Source: Burkholderia sp. PAMC 26561 | GTDB taxonomy: Bacteria; Pseudomonadota; Gammaproteobacteria; Burkholderiales; Burkholderiaceae | Reading direction: 5' to 3' | DNA length: 64,000 nt | Assembly: GCF_001557535.2 (NCBI RefSeq) | Contig: NZ_CP014308.1 | Coordinates: forward strand, 248,001-312,000 | Shown: positions 16,923 to 27,323 of the stretch, in pieces | How the letters are laid out: every line of letters begins with the position of its first letter | How positions within the stretch are numbered: position 1 is the first letter of the stretch | Program-made: the position numbers and the translations under genes | The notes under the pieces: model-generated | Database searches by the model: none | Told to the model about the DNA's origin: nothing | Seen by the model: the letters and a program-made list of their open reading frames with translations, nothing else

Positions 16923-17941
16923 ATGAGCGAAGATCGCGTCCAAATGCCGGTGGCTTTCTTCGGCATAGTGGTAGGCGTACTGGCAAGCGCAAACGCCTGG
17001 GACGTCGCTGTCCGTGTCTGGCGATTACCCGCTGACTTTGCGGTGGCACTGAGCGCGATTGGTATTGCGCTTTGGTTGTTTGCATTGGCACGCTACAGTT
17101 ACAAGTGGCTACGCCATACGCGCGAGGCTCGCTCCGAGCTCCTCAATCCGGTGCAGTCTTCATTCGCCGCGTTGGTGCCGGTCTCGAGTTTGCTGGCGTC
17201 AATGGCACTACTGCCATATGGGCGGACGATCGCCGCCGTCATCTTCGCAATGGCAGTGGTGGCGCAGGTGGTACTTGGAATTTATTTACATGGGAAATTG
17301 TGGCAAGGAAGCCGTCGGGCAGCGCTCATAACGCCAGCGATCTATCTGCCGACCGTCGCCCCGAATTTCGTTACGGCGACTGCTGCGGCCGCTTTTGGGC
17401 TACCCCAAGTAGGAATGCTGTTTTTCGGCGTTGGCTTGTTTTTCTGGATCGCAATCGAATCCCTCGTGCTTCACCGCGCTATGGCTTACGACTCTTTGCC
17501 CGACGCTCTTCGACCTACCCTCGGTATTCAGATCGCCCCGGCCGCGGTTGGGGTGTCGCTTACATGAGTTTAACCAGTGGCGTTCCTGACATATTCGCGC
17601 ACATGCTGATGGGTTACGGGCTTTACCAAGCGCTGCTGCTTGTGCGTCTGCTTCCGTGGATTCGCGGCCGAGCGTTCACGGCGTCTTATTGGTCTTTCAG
17701 TTTTGGCGTTGCGGCGTTGCCTACGCTTGCAATGCGACTGGTCGAGCGAGGTTCTACCGGCGTGATTGAATGGCTCGCAGAAGTGCTCTTTGTCGCTGCA
17801 AACCTGATTGTCGGTGCTCTGATGGTGATGACACTGAAGCTCTTGACTCGTGGCAGGTTGATGTCTAGCCCTGCATCACCGAGTCAGATTTTAAGGGAAA
17901 AGACATCAGCACAGCTGGCGCGCGACGCGCGCAGTTACTAA
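16923..17941 (+). pseudogene. TehA/SLAC1-family (TDT) transporter split by a -1 frameshift
   Basis: Two overlapping frames together give one ~339-residue multi-span membrane protein of the tellurite-resistance/dicarboxylate transporter family. Frame one (16923-17567) ends PTLGIQIAPAAVG then VSLT and stop. The second frame supplies the expected continuation VAYMSLTSGVPDIFAHMLMG and LLLVRLLPWI to 17941. The break lies at the GTTGGGGTG run near 17549-17557, where one base appears missing. It could be a real inactivating mutation or a sequencing error. An intact protein would be an anion/tellurite-related channel in the inner membrane. It is listed as a pseudogene because neither piece is a complete channel. 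Confidence 0.8.
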
Positions 17942-18147
17942 AAGCAAAATGCACTGCGTTGTTCAGACAATTGCGTTGTCCTGGTTCGTGATGTTAGCCA
18001 TAGAGGATGTTGACCGTCCGCCGTTCGAGCGAAGAATGATCTGATGACAAGTTGGCGCGATTAGATTAGAGGTCTCTTCATAACACTCCTAAGATCTGTT
18101 CATCGCATCCACCTCGGCTGCAGGGTTCAACTCAAAGGAGTTATCGC

Positions 18148-19035
18148 ATGTCTTCAGTTTGGCTCATTACTGGAAGTTCACGTGGCCTCGGCCGTGCATT
18201 GGCAGAAGCGGTTCTCGCCGCAGGTCATCGGCTCGTTGCCACCGCGCGAAAGCCGTCAGATCTTGCGGAACTTGTCGAAAAATACGGCGACAGCGTGCGT
18301 GCTGTGTCGTTGGATGTTACCGATTCGGTTTCGGCTCGGGCAGCGGTAAAGGAAGCCGTGGATGCTTTCGGTCGGCTCGATGTGTTGGTCAATAACGCCG
18401 GATACGGCAATGTCGCGTCGATCGAAGAGGGTGATGAAGACGACTTCCGCGCTCAGATTGAGACGAACTTCTTCGGCGTGGCAAATGTCACGCGCGCTGC
18501 GATTCCCGTCATGCGGGCACAGCAGGCGGGTCATATCCTGCAGATCTCATCTATCGGCGGTCGTGCCGGCTCACCGGGTCTTTCGGCTTACCAGTCAGCA
18601 AAGTGGGCGGTAGAGGGTTTCTCTGAAGTGTTGGCGAAAGAGGTCAAACCGCTTGGGATCAAAGTCACGATCGTGGAGCCTGGTGGCTTCCGTACAGATT
18701 GGGCCGGCTCGTCAATGTCGGTTGTGCAACCAGGAGAGGCGTATCGGGAGTCCATCGGTGCCTTTCTAGCCTTCCGTGAACTGGTCAAGCCGATAGGGGA
18801 CCCGAAAAAGGCCGCGCTTGCGATCTTGAAGATCGCGGGTATTGACGAGCCGCCTTTGCGACTGTTGTTAGGAACGGATGCAGTCATGATCGCAAGCATG
18901 GTGAATAAGGCTCAAGCCGCAGGAGACGCGCAGTGGAACGACCTAAGTCTCTCGACCGACGCTGACGACGCGGATATCGAGTCGCTCGTATCGTTGCTTA
19001 AAAAAATTGGCTCGACTGAAGAGAAGGCGGCCTAA
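18148..19035 (+). CDS. SDR-family oxidoreductase
   Basis: 295 residues behind a good AAAGGAG site. Signature residues: TGSSRGLGRAL (cofactor binding), NNAG, Ser in LQISSIGGRAG and YQSAK catalytic pair; LLLGTDAV near the C-terminus resembles the SDR at 11464-12297. The tail after residue ~255 is longer than in that SDR. The stop codon abuts the AraC regulator start at 19036, so the two are translationally coupled and the regulator probably controls this operon. Confidence 0.93.
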   Translation: MSSVWLITGSSRGLGRALAEAVLAAGHRLVATARKPSDLAELVEKYGDSVRAVSLDVTDSVSARAAVKEAVDAFGRLDVLVNNAGYGNVASIEEGDEDDFRAQIETNFFGVANVTRAAIPVMRAQQAGHILQISSIGGRAGSPGLSAYQSAKWAVEGFSEVLAKEVKPLGIKVTIVEPGGFRTDWAGSSMSVVQPGEAYRESIGAFLAFRELVKPIGDPKKAALAILKIAGIDEPPLRLLLGTDAVMIASMVNKAQAAGDAQWNDLSLSTDADDADIESLVSLLKKIGSTEEKAA

Positions 19036-20079
19036 ATGACACCGACACCCAATGTGCGCGTTCAATCCGAAACCGTGCCTATAAGCGTAGCGCTTCTAAC
19101 GCGCCTGGACGCCATTGGGGTCAATGTTGTTCGTGTGCTCGAAAGGGCCGGCGTGCCGCGGCCGACAACGTCGATAGGCACGCTGCACCTTGATACACGG
19201 CTGTTTTTTGCTGTATGGTCAGCCATTGGTGAGGTTGCCGGAGACGAAGAAATCGGCATCCGTATCGGTAGCCATGCGTTTGATGGCAAACTTGATCTAG
19301 CGTCAACGTGCGCGCTTCATTCAAAGGACCTGGCAGACGCGTTCAAGAAGCTCTCGCGCTACAAACGTCTCACGTGTCCGGAGGACGTCCGGGTCGACGT
19401 GACAGGTGGCGAAGCTGCCGTTACGTTTCATTGGCTTCTTGCAGACGCTTTCGCGCCGGATTTGCTTGTCGACGCCATTTTTGCGTCCACCGTCAAGTTG
19501 GCAGGGAGGGCTTCAGGTGGTGCAATCGCTCCTAAGCGGATCGAGCTGGCTCGCCGGACCAAGCGTCAAGCGCAACTCGCACGGCATTTCAAATGCGACA
19601 TACGTTTCGATGCGCCTATAGATGCGCTCATCTTCTCATCGGCTGATATGAGGACACCTTTTATTACGCACGATGAACGCATGGTTCACGAACTTGTACC
19701 GGGCCTAGACGCGGAGCTCGCATCCGTTTCTAAAAATCAAACGTTCGATGGTCAGGTGGACGCGGCGCTTCTTCGCGGAATGCGCGGACAACGTCCGAGT
19801 GTTGAAACGCTTGCTGCTGAACTCTCGATCAGCCCGCGAACGCTGCAACGGCGACTCACTCAAAATGGGACCCACTATCAAGAACGGCTTGATGGGATCA
19901 GGCAGCGCGTTGCCCATCGGTTGCTGGAAAATACCAATCTTGATCTGGGCGAGATAGCCTGGTTCCTAGGCTTCGAAGAGCTGAATTCGTTTTCTCGCAT
20001 ATTCAATCAATGGGAGGGAGTCACGCCTAACCGCTGGCGTGCGCTGAAAACTAGCGCCCCGTCCACGATTTCTCTATAA
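19036..20079 (+). CDS. AraC-family regulator with arabinose-binding-like N-domain
   Basis: 347 residues. The N-terminal ~200 residues match the Arabinose_bd/OruR-type sensing domain (EIGIRIGSHAFDGKLDLAS). The C-terminal ~100 residues are the double helix-turn-helix, with LSISPRTLQRRLTQNGTHYQ and LGEIAWFLGFEELNSFSRIF followed by TPNRWR. It begins one base after the SDR stop. It most likely activates the SDR operon or the flavin oxidoreductase downstream; the inducer is unknown. Confidence 0.93.
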   Translation: MTPTPNVRVQSETVPISVALLTRLDAIGVNVVRVLERAGVPRPTTSIGTLHLDTRLFFAVWSAIGEVAGDEEIGIRIGSHAFDGKLDLASTCALHSKDLADAFKKLSRYKRLTCPEDVRVDVTGGEAAVTFHWLLADAFAPDLLVDAIFASTVKLAGRASGGAIAPKRIELARRTKRQAQLARHFKCDIRFDAPIDALIFSSADMRTPFITHDERMVHELVPGLDAELASVSKNQTFDGQVDAALLRGMRGQRPSVETLAAELSISPRTLQRRLTQNGTHYQERLDGIRQRVAHRLLENTNLDLGEIAWFLGFEELNSFSRIFNQWEGVTPNRWRALKTSAPSTISL

Positions 20080-20307
20080 GACTACCGAGAACGGATGGTA
20101 GTGAATGCTCGTCCTAAACGACTTTTGTTTCGCCAAGTGGACTCAAATTATCGCAGTTGTGACGGGAACCGTTCCATCGTTGGGACATCTCGTTCAAAAA
20201 ACAAAATGTGTATTTATTTGATTCAAGAAACGAATGGACATAAACTCCTGGACGCCCCCAATCCTCTCCTAATTCAATTTGCCGTTTGCGTCAGCGAACC
20301 GAATATT

Positions 20308-21423
20308 ATGAAACCATTTTCGCCATTATTCCAACCCTTTAAACTTAAAAGCCTGACAACCAACAATAGGGTGGTTATGGCACCAATGACGCGTCGAAAA
20401 AGTCCTGGTGGGATTCCGGGCGCCGACGTCGCGGCGTACTATCGCCGGCGCGCGGAAGGCGGCGTTGGATTAATTATTACAGAGGGTACGACGATAGACC
20501 GTCCCGCGGCGTCAAATCATTCCAGTATCCCAAATCTGCACGATTCGGCGAGCATCGAAGGTTGGCGCGAAGTGGTCAGGCAGGTTCATGAGGCGGGAGG
20601 AAAGATCGCACCACAGCTATGGCATCTTGGACTGATGCGCGAAGCGGGTGCCGGTCCGCATCCCGACGCAATCAGCGAAGGTCCTTCTGCTGTAAGCGGC
20701 GCAGGCAAGCCAATGAACGATGAAGACTTGCAAGACACAGTCTTGGCATTTTCGAAGGCTGCGAGAACGGCCAAAGACATTGGTTTCGACGCCGTCGAGG
20801 TCCATGGCGCACACGGTTACCTGATCGATCAATTTTTTTGGGAAAAGACTAACCGCCGCGAAGATCAATACGGCGCGAGTGTCAAAAATCGAGGGCGGCT
20901 GGCGGCAGAAATCATTAAAGCTATTCGAAGGGAGGTCGGTTCCGAGTTCGTCATTTCCTTTCGTCTATCGCAATGGCGGGTTCAAGACTACGACAGCAGA
21001 TTGGCGGCTACAGCTGTCGAGTTGGAAGAATGGCTCGGACCCTTGGCGGACGCGGGTGTTGACCTGTTGCACGCATCGACCCGCCGATTCTGGGAACCTG
21101 AGTTTGCGGGATCGGATCTTAACCTCGCGGGATGGATAAAAAAGCTCAGCGGGCTTCCGACTATTACCGTCGGTTCAGTCGGTCTCGATGGTCCCGACTT
21201 CCTCGATACGTTGTTCAATTCCAAAACCGGCGATAGTCACTCGCATCGTTCAAACCTCGCGAGTCTAGAGGCGCTGAGCGAAAGACTGCTGCATAAGGAG
21301 TTCGACCTGGTCGCAGTCGGCCGCGCATTAGCAAATGACCCGCAGTGGCTAGCAAAGATTCGGGAAGAGCGGTCTAGTGAGCTCCGTCCATTCTCCGCGG
21401 CGGCGCTAGACACACTGAGCTGA
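20308..21423 (+). CDS. NADH:flavin oxidoreductase (Old Yellow Enzyme family)
   Basis: 371 residues from the ATG at 20308, where family similarity begins (LFQPFKLKSLTTNNRVVMAP); the frame is open further upstream to 20095 but without support. An FMN-binding TIM barrel: MAPMTR, PQLWHLG, the substrate-binding VHGAHGYLIDQFF and DLVAVGRALANDP near the C-terminus. It reduces activated alkenes or nitro compounds using NAD(P)H. A 12-bp hairpin lies 40 bp after the stop. The neighbouring AraC gene may regulate it. Confidence 0.92.
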   Translation: MKPFSPLFQPFKLKSLTTNNRVVMAPMTRRKSPGGIPGADVAAYYRRRAEGGVGLIITEGTTIDRPAASNHSSIPNLHDSASIEGWREVVRQVHEAGGKIAPQLWHLGLMREAGAGPHPDAISEGPSAVSGAGKPMNDEDLQDTVLAFSKAARTAKDIGFDAVEVHGAHGYLIDQFFWEKTNRREDQYGASVKNRGRLAAEIIKAIRREVGSEFVISFRLSQWRVQDYDSRLAATAVELEEWLGPLADAGVDLLHASTRRFWEPEFAGSDLNLAGWIKKLSGLPTITVGSVGLDGPDFLDTLFNSKTGDSHSHRSNLASLEALSERLLHKEFDLVAVGRALANDPQWLAKIREERSSELRPFSAAALDTLS

Positions 21424-21464
21424 TGTTGCATGATCCGCACCTTTCACAAGTCGGAGAAGTTACG

Positions 21465-21499
21465 GCCCTTTCCTTCGATTGATCATTGAAGGAAAGGGC
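21465..21499 (+). terminator. Hairpin after flavin oxidoreductase
   Basis: GCCCTTTCCTTC and GAAGGAAAGGGC form a perfect 12-bp stem around an 11-nt loop. There is no clear T-run after it, so terminator function is probable rather than certain. Confidence 0.5.
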
Positions 21500-21678
21500 G
21501 CCCAATTAGTTGAAGTTCAGCATGACAGCCCACCGCCCAGATGATCCGCCCATAGATATATAGAACGGGTCATCTTGGGTGCGACATCGTGAGCCGTCAA
21601 ATATCCTCCGCATTTCGCCGCACGAGATCCTTCGGTTCCTGTGTATGGCTCATTACGTCTTTACATAAAGAGGTAGCT

Positions 21679-22719
21679 ATGAAAAAAACCCACATGCAGA
21701 ACGAGATTCTTCCCAATCTTTCTCTTCGAAGGACGCTTGTCGCAGTTGGAATTGGCTTGATTGGCGCTATTGCGCCGGTTTTATCCACCGCAGATGAATC
21801 TGGCTCAACTGGCGCCGGGAAGCAAGACCGCAGGACGTCAAATGGAAGCAGCAAGACAACATACGGTACCCAGACAGTTGGGGATGTCGAGGTATTTTAT
21901 CGAGAAGCCGGTCCGAAGGACGCGCCCGTTATTTTACTTCTGCACGGGTTCCCAACAGCAAGTCACCTGTTCCGTGACCTGATGCTCGAACTGTCGAAGC
22001 GATATCGGCTAATTGCTCCAGACCTCCCTGGCTTTGGCAACACCAAAGCACCGCCGCGCGGCGAGTTCAATTACACATTCGATAATTTGGCAAAGGTTAT
22101 CGACGGATTTACAGTTGCACTGGGGCTAAAAAAATACGCGATCTACGCGTTCGATTACGGCGCGCCGACCGGCTTCAGGCTTGCGATGGCGCATCCGGAG
22201 CGCGTGACAGCGATAATCAGTCAAAATGGAAATGCTTACATCGAAGGCCTGAGCGACACATGGGGCGACTGGCAAACCTATTGGCGCGCCCCGACGCCCG
22301 CAAATCGAGAGGCTTGCCGCGGCTCGCTTTCAGCTGACACGATCAAGAATTTTCAATACCTGCGCGGAGCCGACCCGTCGTTGATGTCACCCGACGGTTA
22401 CACCTTAGACATCGCCTACATGGGGCGTCCGGGCGCAGAGGAGATCCAGCTCGATTTGATACTTGACTATCGTAGTAACGTCGCCCTCTATCCAAGCTTC
22501 CAGAAATACTTTCGAACCCATCGGCCGCCGCTCCTTGCGGTTTGGGGGAAAAATGATCCCTCGTTCATTCCGCCAGGCGCGACGGCTTATAAGCGGGACA
22601 TTCCCGATGCCGAGGTGCATTTTCTTGACACAGGACACTTCGCACTCGAAACGCACAGCCCCGAGATCGCCGCAATGATCGACTACTTCTTGACGAGGAA
22701 GCTCCCGGCAAGCGTATGA
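21679..22719 (+). CDS. Exported alpha/beta hydrolase (haloalkane dehalogenase/epoxide hydrolase type)
   Basis: 346 residues from the ATG at 21679, preceded by AAAGAGG. The N-terminal ~40 residues form a signal peptide (RRTLVAVGIGLIGAIAPVLS). The hydrolase fold shows oxyanion motif LLHGFPTASHLF, a nucleophile elbow with Asp (AFDYGAPTGF), which is the dehalogenase/epoxide hydrolase version rather than Ser, LLAVWGKNDPSF for the acidic residue, and GHFALE for the catalytic His. An Asp nucleophile with export suggests periplasmic hydrolysis of a halide, epoxide or related compound. It is monocistronic as far as visible. Confidence 0.88.
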   Translation: MKKTHMQNEILPNLSLRRTLVAVGIGLIGAIAPVLSTADESGSTGAGKQDRRTSNGSSKTTYGTQTVGDVEVFYREAGPKDAPVILLLHGFPTASHLFRDLMLELSKRYRLIAPDLPGFGNTKAPPRGEFNYTFDNLAKVIDGFTVALGLKKYAIYAFDYGAPTGFRLAMAHPERVTAIISQNGNAYIEGLSDTWGDWQTYWRAPTPANREACRGSLSADTIKNFQYLRGADPSLMSPDGYTLDIAYMGRPGAEEIQLDLILDYRSNVALYPSFQKYFRTHRPPLLAVWGKNDPSFIPPGATAYKRDIPDAEVHFLDTGHFALETHSPEIAAMIDYFLTRKLPASV

Positions 22720-23239
22720 GTCGTAGCCGAAGCCATGCGCGCGATTTCGGATGGCGGCCTAATTTGGATCATTGCCGGCAAGGAAGAGACATCCAGAACA
22801 GGAAAAAGACAGCGCCGCTAGCGACAGTCGCAAGCATGGAACCTCTAGATGCCCCCCATACGGCCAACGTGGCGAATGCCGCAGACCTAACTACAGAACA
22901 AAAAACATTATATAAAAACAGATTTTTGTCCAAGGCTTACACCTATCTAGTGAATGCGGGCTAGCGGCTCATCTATCGAGGACCATGTGAATATCCCTTG
23001 CTTTTGAATTGGTCACTTTGGACGCGGATTGGTGCTCACGACTCTGTTGCGTTTTGCTATGGCGCAGGCGTGGGACCTTTGAATGCCATTGGCGGCATGC
23101 AAGCGTTGTCCCTTTGTTGCCGATGCGAACCACGTCTTCCAAGATAGGGTCTGTATTGATTTCTTGGAAAAGCGATCTGGTCGATCGCTAGGGAGAACGA
23201 GAAACGATTCCGTCAAGTGCTGCTGACTCGTAAGCTTAC
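22720..23239. other. Gene-poor region between convergent genes
   Basis: 520 bp without a supported gene. Short frames on both strands give no recognisable product and no clear terminator was identified. Confidence 0.4.
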
Positions 23240-24577
23240 CTACACATTCGTGCGCAGTCCATCCGGAACGGCAGCGGGTTTCGGCCGCCCAAGGAAGAAG
23301 GATGCGCAAATGCTGACAAGGGACATAGCGGCAAGATAAGCCGCAACGGCGTATCCCGAGTGGAACGTCTGGAACAACCACAGAGAGACCAACGGCGCCG
23401 GGCCTCCCGCGATAATAGATGCTCCTTGATATCCCAGCGATGCTCCGCTGTAACGAATATGAGCGGGGAATGACTCAGCTATGTAGGCGGCCTGCGAGCC
23501 GTATAGTGCCGCGTGGATGACCATTACGAAGACGGTGCCTCCAATCACTGCGAGCGGCAGCCGCGTGTTGAGTAATGCGAAGTAGGGAAATGCGAACAAC
23601 ATCATGCAGATCGCGGCTGACATGTAAGTCCGCCGACGGCCAATGCGGTCGGCGACATAACCGAAGAACGGTAACGCGAAGCAAGCGACCAGGGCGGCGA
23701 TTAATACGGCGTTCAGCATAAGGTCCCGACCGAGCGCCAGATGCTTTGATCCGTACAGCACCGCAAACGTAGTGAGCGTGTAAAAAGCGGCCTGCTCACC
23801 CGGACGGATGAGCGCCGAGAGGAGAATGGCGCGCCACTCGGTGCGAATTGCTTCCCCGAGCGGACTCTTCGTGCGATCGGCCGACCTGTTGGCTTCGATG
23901 AAGTCGCGCGTTTCGGGAACGCCGACGCGAATAAGCAGTCCGAACATCAGCAGCACCGCACTCGCAATGAAGGGGAGCCGCCAGCCGTTTTCCAGCAGCG
24001 CTGAACCGGCCAGATGACTGCAGGCGCTCCAGACAAGGACTGAGATCACGAGGCCGAGCGGAACGCCGACGTTCGGCAACGATGCCATGAAACTCCGCCG
24101 CTTTCCATGATGTGATTCCATCGAAAGCAGAACGGCACCCCCCCATTCGCCTCCGACCCCGATGCCTTGCAGGAAGCGAAGCCCAATCAACAGCCATCCT
24201 GCAGCAGGTCCGACCACTTTTTCTGTCGGCAAACAACCGACTAGCACCGTGGCGACGCCCATCAGCGTAAGGGTGGCGACAAGAGTGGATTTACGGCCGA
24301 CTCGATCACCCAGATGGCCGAAGAGCGCGCCTCCTAATGGACGTGATAAAAAGCCTACAAAAATTGTAGCGAATGACTCCATCAGGCCATCGGATCCGCC
24401 GTATGAGAAAAACAGAGAAGGAAATACGAGCGCTGCAGCAGTACCGTAAATAAAAAAGTCGTACCATTCGATGGTCGTACCGATGACACTGGCGATTGCC
24501 GCGCGTCGTTGTACGCGCTTTGAGGCAGATAAGCTCTCAATCGTGTCGTCAAGCAGCGCAGATTGGCTTGGGTTCAT
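23240..24577 (-). CDS. MFS transporter, metabolite:H+ symporter (MHS) type
   Basis: 445 residues from the ATG at 24577, with AGGAGA just upstream; the ~100 residues of open frame before it are not MFS-like. Twelve predicted membrane spans. It carries the MHS-subfamily marks: SVIGTTIEWYDFFIYG at the N-terminus, GHLGDRVGRKSTL in loop 2-3 and FLQGIGVGGEWGGAVLL in span 4, as in KgtP, ShiA and ProP relatives. These carry mono- and dicarboxylates or osmolytes. Lying next to CoA-transferase and citramalyl-CoA lyase genes, it is a candidate itaconate or dicarboxylate importer, but it is not in the same transcript as the lyase. Confidence 0.93.
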   Translation of the reverse strand: MNPSQSALLDDTIESLSASKRVQRRAAIASVIGTTIEWYDFFIYGTAAALVFPSLFFSYGGSDGLMESFATIFVGFLSRPLGGALFGHLGDRVGRKSTLVATLTLMGVATVLVGCLPTEKVVGPAAGWLLIGLRFLQGIGVGGEWGGAVLLSMESHHGKRRSFMASLPNVGVPLGLVISVLVWSACSHLAGSALLENGWRLPFIASAVLLMFGLLIRVGVPETRDFIEANRSADRTKSPLGEAIRTEWRAILLSALIRPGEQAAFYTLTTFAVLYGSKHLALGRDLMLNAVLIAALVACFALPFFGYVADRIGRRRTYMSAAICMMLFAFPYFALLNTRLPLAVIGGTVFVMVIHAALYGSQAAYIAESFPAHIRYSGASLGYQGASIIAGGPAPLVSLWLFQTFHSGYAVAAYLAAMSLVSICASFFLGRPKPAAVPDGLRTNV

Positions 24578-25031
24578 GTTTTGTCTCCTGATATTCAACG
24601 TAACCATCGTGTATCGCTTGGTGCGATGTCGCTCAGAATTTCGCCTCCGCACGCTACGAAAGCGCGCGGCTGCGCAATCTGACCCATTGCACAAGCTGGT
24701 CGCCGTCTGACGCGGCGTTGATCGTGTTCTCTTGCTGGAGTGGGCGGGTTGAACGCCTAGGTCGAGAAATGGGTAAGCGGCCGTCCTTAACGTGCGACGG
24801 GTGCCAGGAAGCCGCTGCGACCTGGGTGTACGTCGCGACTGAGGGCCAGCGGCGTTCGCCTGTCGAGCAAACAAAGCCAGCGCCAAAGTGGCGGTCGTAG
24901 TGGTATGCCGCCCTTGAAATCCGACTGAGGATGACCGAGTGCGGCGACCATCAAGCGCGCACGGTGCGACGACAGTAAGTCGCCATCGGCAACTGATCTG
25001 CCGATCCGTCCGTGCAAGTGATCGAATTAAC
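24578..25031. other. Intergenic region between MFS and CoA-transferase genes
   Basis: 454 bp, GC-rich, no supported gene. It should contain the MFS gene promoter on the minus strand; I see no convincing -35/-10 pair. Confidence 0.35.
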
Positions 25032-26204
25032 TCATGACATTGCTTTGGTTTTTAGCACTGCGAATTCGGCGCGGAGGGCCTCGCTATGCTCCCCGATGGC
25101 CGGCGCGCGGGCGAACCGTTGCTCATCCCATGGCGCACGCACGGGCGGGGCAATCATTTGAATTTCCGAGTCGTCAACGGACATAGGCCAGGTGCGAAGT
25201 GCAGGGTGTTCGGACATTCCCCGGACCGAACGTACCTGACCATATGCAGTGTTGGACGACGACAGGCGCTCCAGTGTTTCGCTCAAGTCAAGGCTCGCGA
25301 AGGTATCTGCAATTAAGCGGTCCAGCGCATCGCGGTTTCGAACCCTTTCGGTATTCGATGCAAAGCGCCGATCCAACGCAGTCTCGGGCTGCTGCAGGAA
25401 TGCTTCGCAAAAGCGCTGCCACTCCCGCTCGTTCTGAATGCTGATAACGATGTCATGCCCGTCGCGGGTGGAAAACGACCCGTACGGTGCGATCGATGGA
25501 TGCTTTAGTCCCTGGCGGGTCGGCGCCCCATCGCCATAAACTTCATGCAGATAGGGAATCGTCATCCAGTCTGCCGCACCATCAAACAGGGACACCGATA
25601 CGCCCGAGCCGCGGCCGGTACGCTCGCGTAGCGCAAGTGCGGAAAGCACGGCGATGGCGGCGTTCATGCCCGCACCGATGTCGCAGATGGACACGCCGAT
25701 ACGGCCGCAAGCCTCCGGGGAGCCACTGATACTTGCGAGGCCGCTCTCGCACTGGACCAGCAGGTCATATGCCTTTTGGCCGCTGGCGTCGTTATCGTTG
25801 CCGTAGCCGGTAATGTCGCAGGTAATAAGGCGTGGATACCGCTTACGGAGCGAGGCGCTGTCAAAGCCAGCGCGTGAGAGTGCCCCGGGCGCGAGGTTTT
25901 GCACAAACACGTCTGCGTTGGTCAAGATACGGTGCAAAAGCTCCGCGTCGTCGGGCTGTTTAAAATCCATCACGAGCGACTCTTTGCCACGGTTCGTCCA
26001 GACAAAGTAAGACGAGGTTCCTTTCGCAGCTTGGTCGTAACCACGCGCAAAATCGCCTTCGGCACGCTCGATTTTAATCACGCGTGCGCCCATCTCTGCA
26101 AGCCGCCCTGTGCAGAGGGGTGCAGCCAGCGCCTGTTCAATCGACACTACGACCAAGCCCGCAAATGGCTTAGCCAGCAGAGCTTCGTTTTCGATGACGC
26201 GCAT
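25032..26204 (-). CDS. CaiB/BaiF-family (class III) CoA-transferase
   Basis: 390 residues from the ATG at 26204, behind TGGAGAC on the minus strand. Family motifs: FAGLVVVSIEQALAAPLCT, GARVIKIERAEGDFARGYD, the NRGKESLVMDFK loop, and the catalytic Asp region YDLLVQCESGLASISG. Class III CoA-transferases move CoA between dicarboxylic acids. In Pseudomonas aeruginosa a class III enzyme performs the itaconate CoA-transferase step, so this is a second candidate for that role beside the class I enzyme at 30164-31495. It is divergent from a LysR regulator. Confidence 0.92.
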   Translation of the reverse strand: MRVIENEALLAKPFAGLVVVSIEQALAAPLCTGRLAEMGARVIKIERAEGDFARGYDQAAKGTSSYFVWTNRGKESLVMDFKQPDDAELLHRILTNADVFVQNLAPGALSRAGFDSASLRKRYPRLITCDITGYGNDNDASGQKAYDLLVQCESGLASISGSPEACGRIGVSICDIGAGMNAAIAVLSALALRERTGRGSGVSVSLFDGAADWMTIPYLHEVYGDGAPTRQGLKHPSIAPYGSFSTRDGHDIVISIQNEREWQRFCEAFLQQPETALDRRFASNTERVRNRDALDRLIADTFASLDLSETLERLSSSNTAYGQVRSVRGMSEHPALRTWPMSVDDSEIQMIAPPVRAPWDEQRFARAPAIGEHSEALRAEFAVLKTKAMS

Positions 26205-26402
26205 TGTTGTCTCCAGAGTCTGTCGATGTACTGAATCGAGTATCGATAAATTAAGGTTCCGGATACAGCGAGCTTTTTCGAACGTTGCGTTCGCGAATGA
26301 CGAAATGACGCGATGCAACAATAAAAAAGCGCCATTCAAGTGCCTTTTATTTGAAGGCCTCAGTTGCGATACACTTTGCAAAATTCGACGTGGCCGAACG
26401 GT

Positions 26403-27323
26403 ATGCCCTACGATCTGACAGATTTAAAGGTCTTTCTCGCGGTCGCTGAAGAAGGCAACGTTTCGCGCGGAGCCGAACGGTGTCACCTTGCACCGTCATC
26501 AGTGAGCTTGCGGATAAGAAATCTGGAAAATGCGGTGGGTGTGCCGTTGCTTACGCGTCAGGCCCGCGGAGTGAGCCTAACGGGCGCCGGCCATGTTTTG
26601 ATGGAGCATGCGCGGCGGTGTCTGGCGCAACTTGAGCAAATGCGGGCTGACCTACTTCCCTTTGCGCAGGGCCTGACTGGCCACGTGACGGTTTTTGCCA
26701 ACAACAATGCGATCAGTTCCCATCTGCCGCACGACCTTGCCCGGTTCTTCGCGCTGCATCCGAGCGTGCGGATAACAATGGAGGAGCGTCTGAGCCACGA
26801 TATCGTTGTAGCCGTCGCGGCCGGCCGCGCCGACCTTGGTGTAGTAGCGCTTGAGACGGGGTATCCGAATCTGGACTTTCTTCCTTATCGCGAGGATCAG
26901 CTCGTCCTACTTACGCCGATCGACCATTCGCTCGAGCTGAACACAACGGCGAGTTTCGCGGAGTGCCTCGGACAACCGTTTATTAGTCTGCAGTCAGGCG
27001 CTGCACTGCACACGTTCCTAATGAGTCATGCCACGGCGCTTGGCGGCCGCCTCGACGTCCGGGTGCAGGTTTCAGGCTATCGGGCGATCGCGCGTCTGGT
27101 CTCCTCCGGGGCCGGCATTGGCATCGTGCCGCGCTCGGCTATCGAACCATCAGACCAAGGGCAGCTTGCCGTGGTGGACTTGATCGAGCCTTGGTCTAAA
27201 CGAGACCTTCGCGTATGCGTGCAGCGACATCCTAATGAGAAGAACGTCTTTCGGGATAAGTTGATCGAAGTCTTATGTAGCGGTGCTGACGGTTCACGTA
27301 CGCCGGCTACACATGCGCACTGA
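26403..27323 (+). CDS. LysR-family transcriptional regulator
   Basis: 306 residues from the ATG at 26403. The N-terminal winged helix (YDLTDLKVFLAVAEEGNVSR through LTGAGHVLMEHAR) is followed by the effector domain. It is divergent from the class III CoA-transferase with a ~200 bp shared control region, the classic LysR arrangement, so that gene is the probable target. It is closely similar in layout to the LysR at 27673-28602 (shared LPFAQGL/LGQFAHGL and ERLSHDIV/ERLSHEIV segments), so the two look like an old duplication. Confidence 0.93.
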   Translation: MPYDLTDLKVFLAVAEEGNVSRGAERCHLAPSSVSLRIRNLENAVGVPLLTRQARGVSLTGAGHVLMEHARRCLAQLEQMRADLLPFAQGLTGHVTVFANNNAISSHLPHDLARFFALHPSVRITMEERLSHDIVVAVAAGRADLGVVALETGYPNLDFLPYREDQLVLLTPIDHSLELNTTASFAECLGQPFISLQSGAALHTFLMSHATALGGRLDVRVQVSGYRAIARLVSSGAGIGIVPRSAIEPSDQGQLAVVDLIEPWSKRDLRVCVQRHPNEKNVFRDKLIEVLCSGADGSRTPATHAH

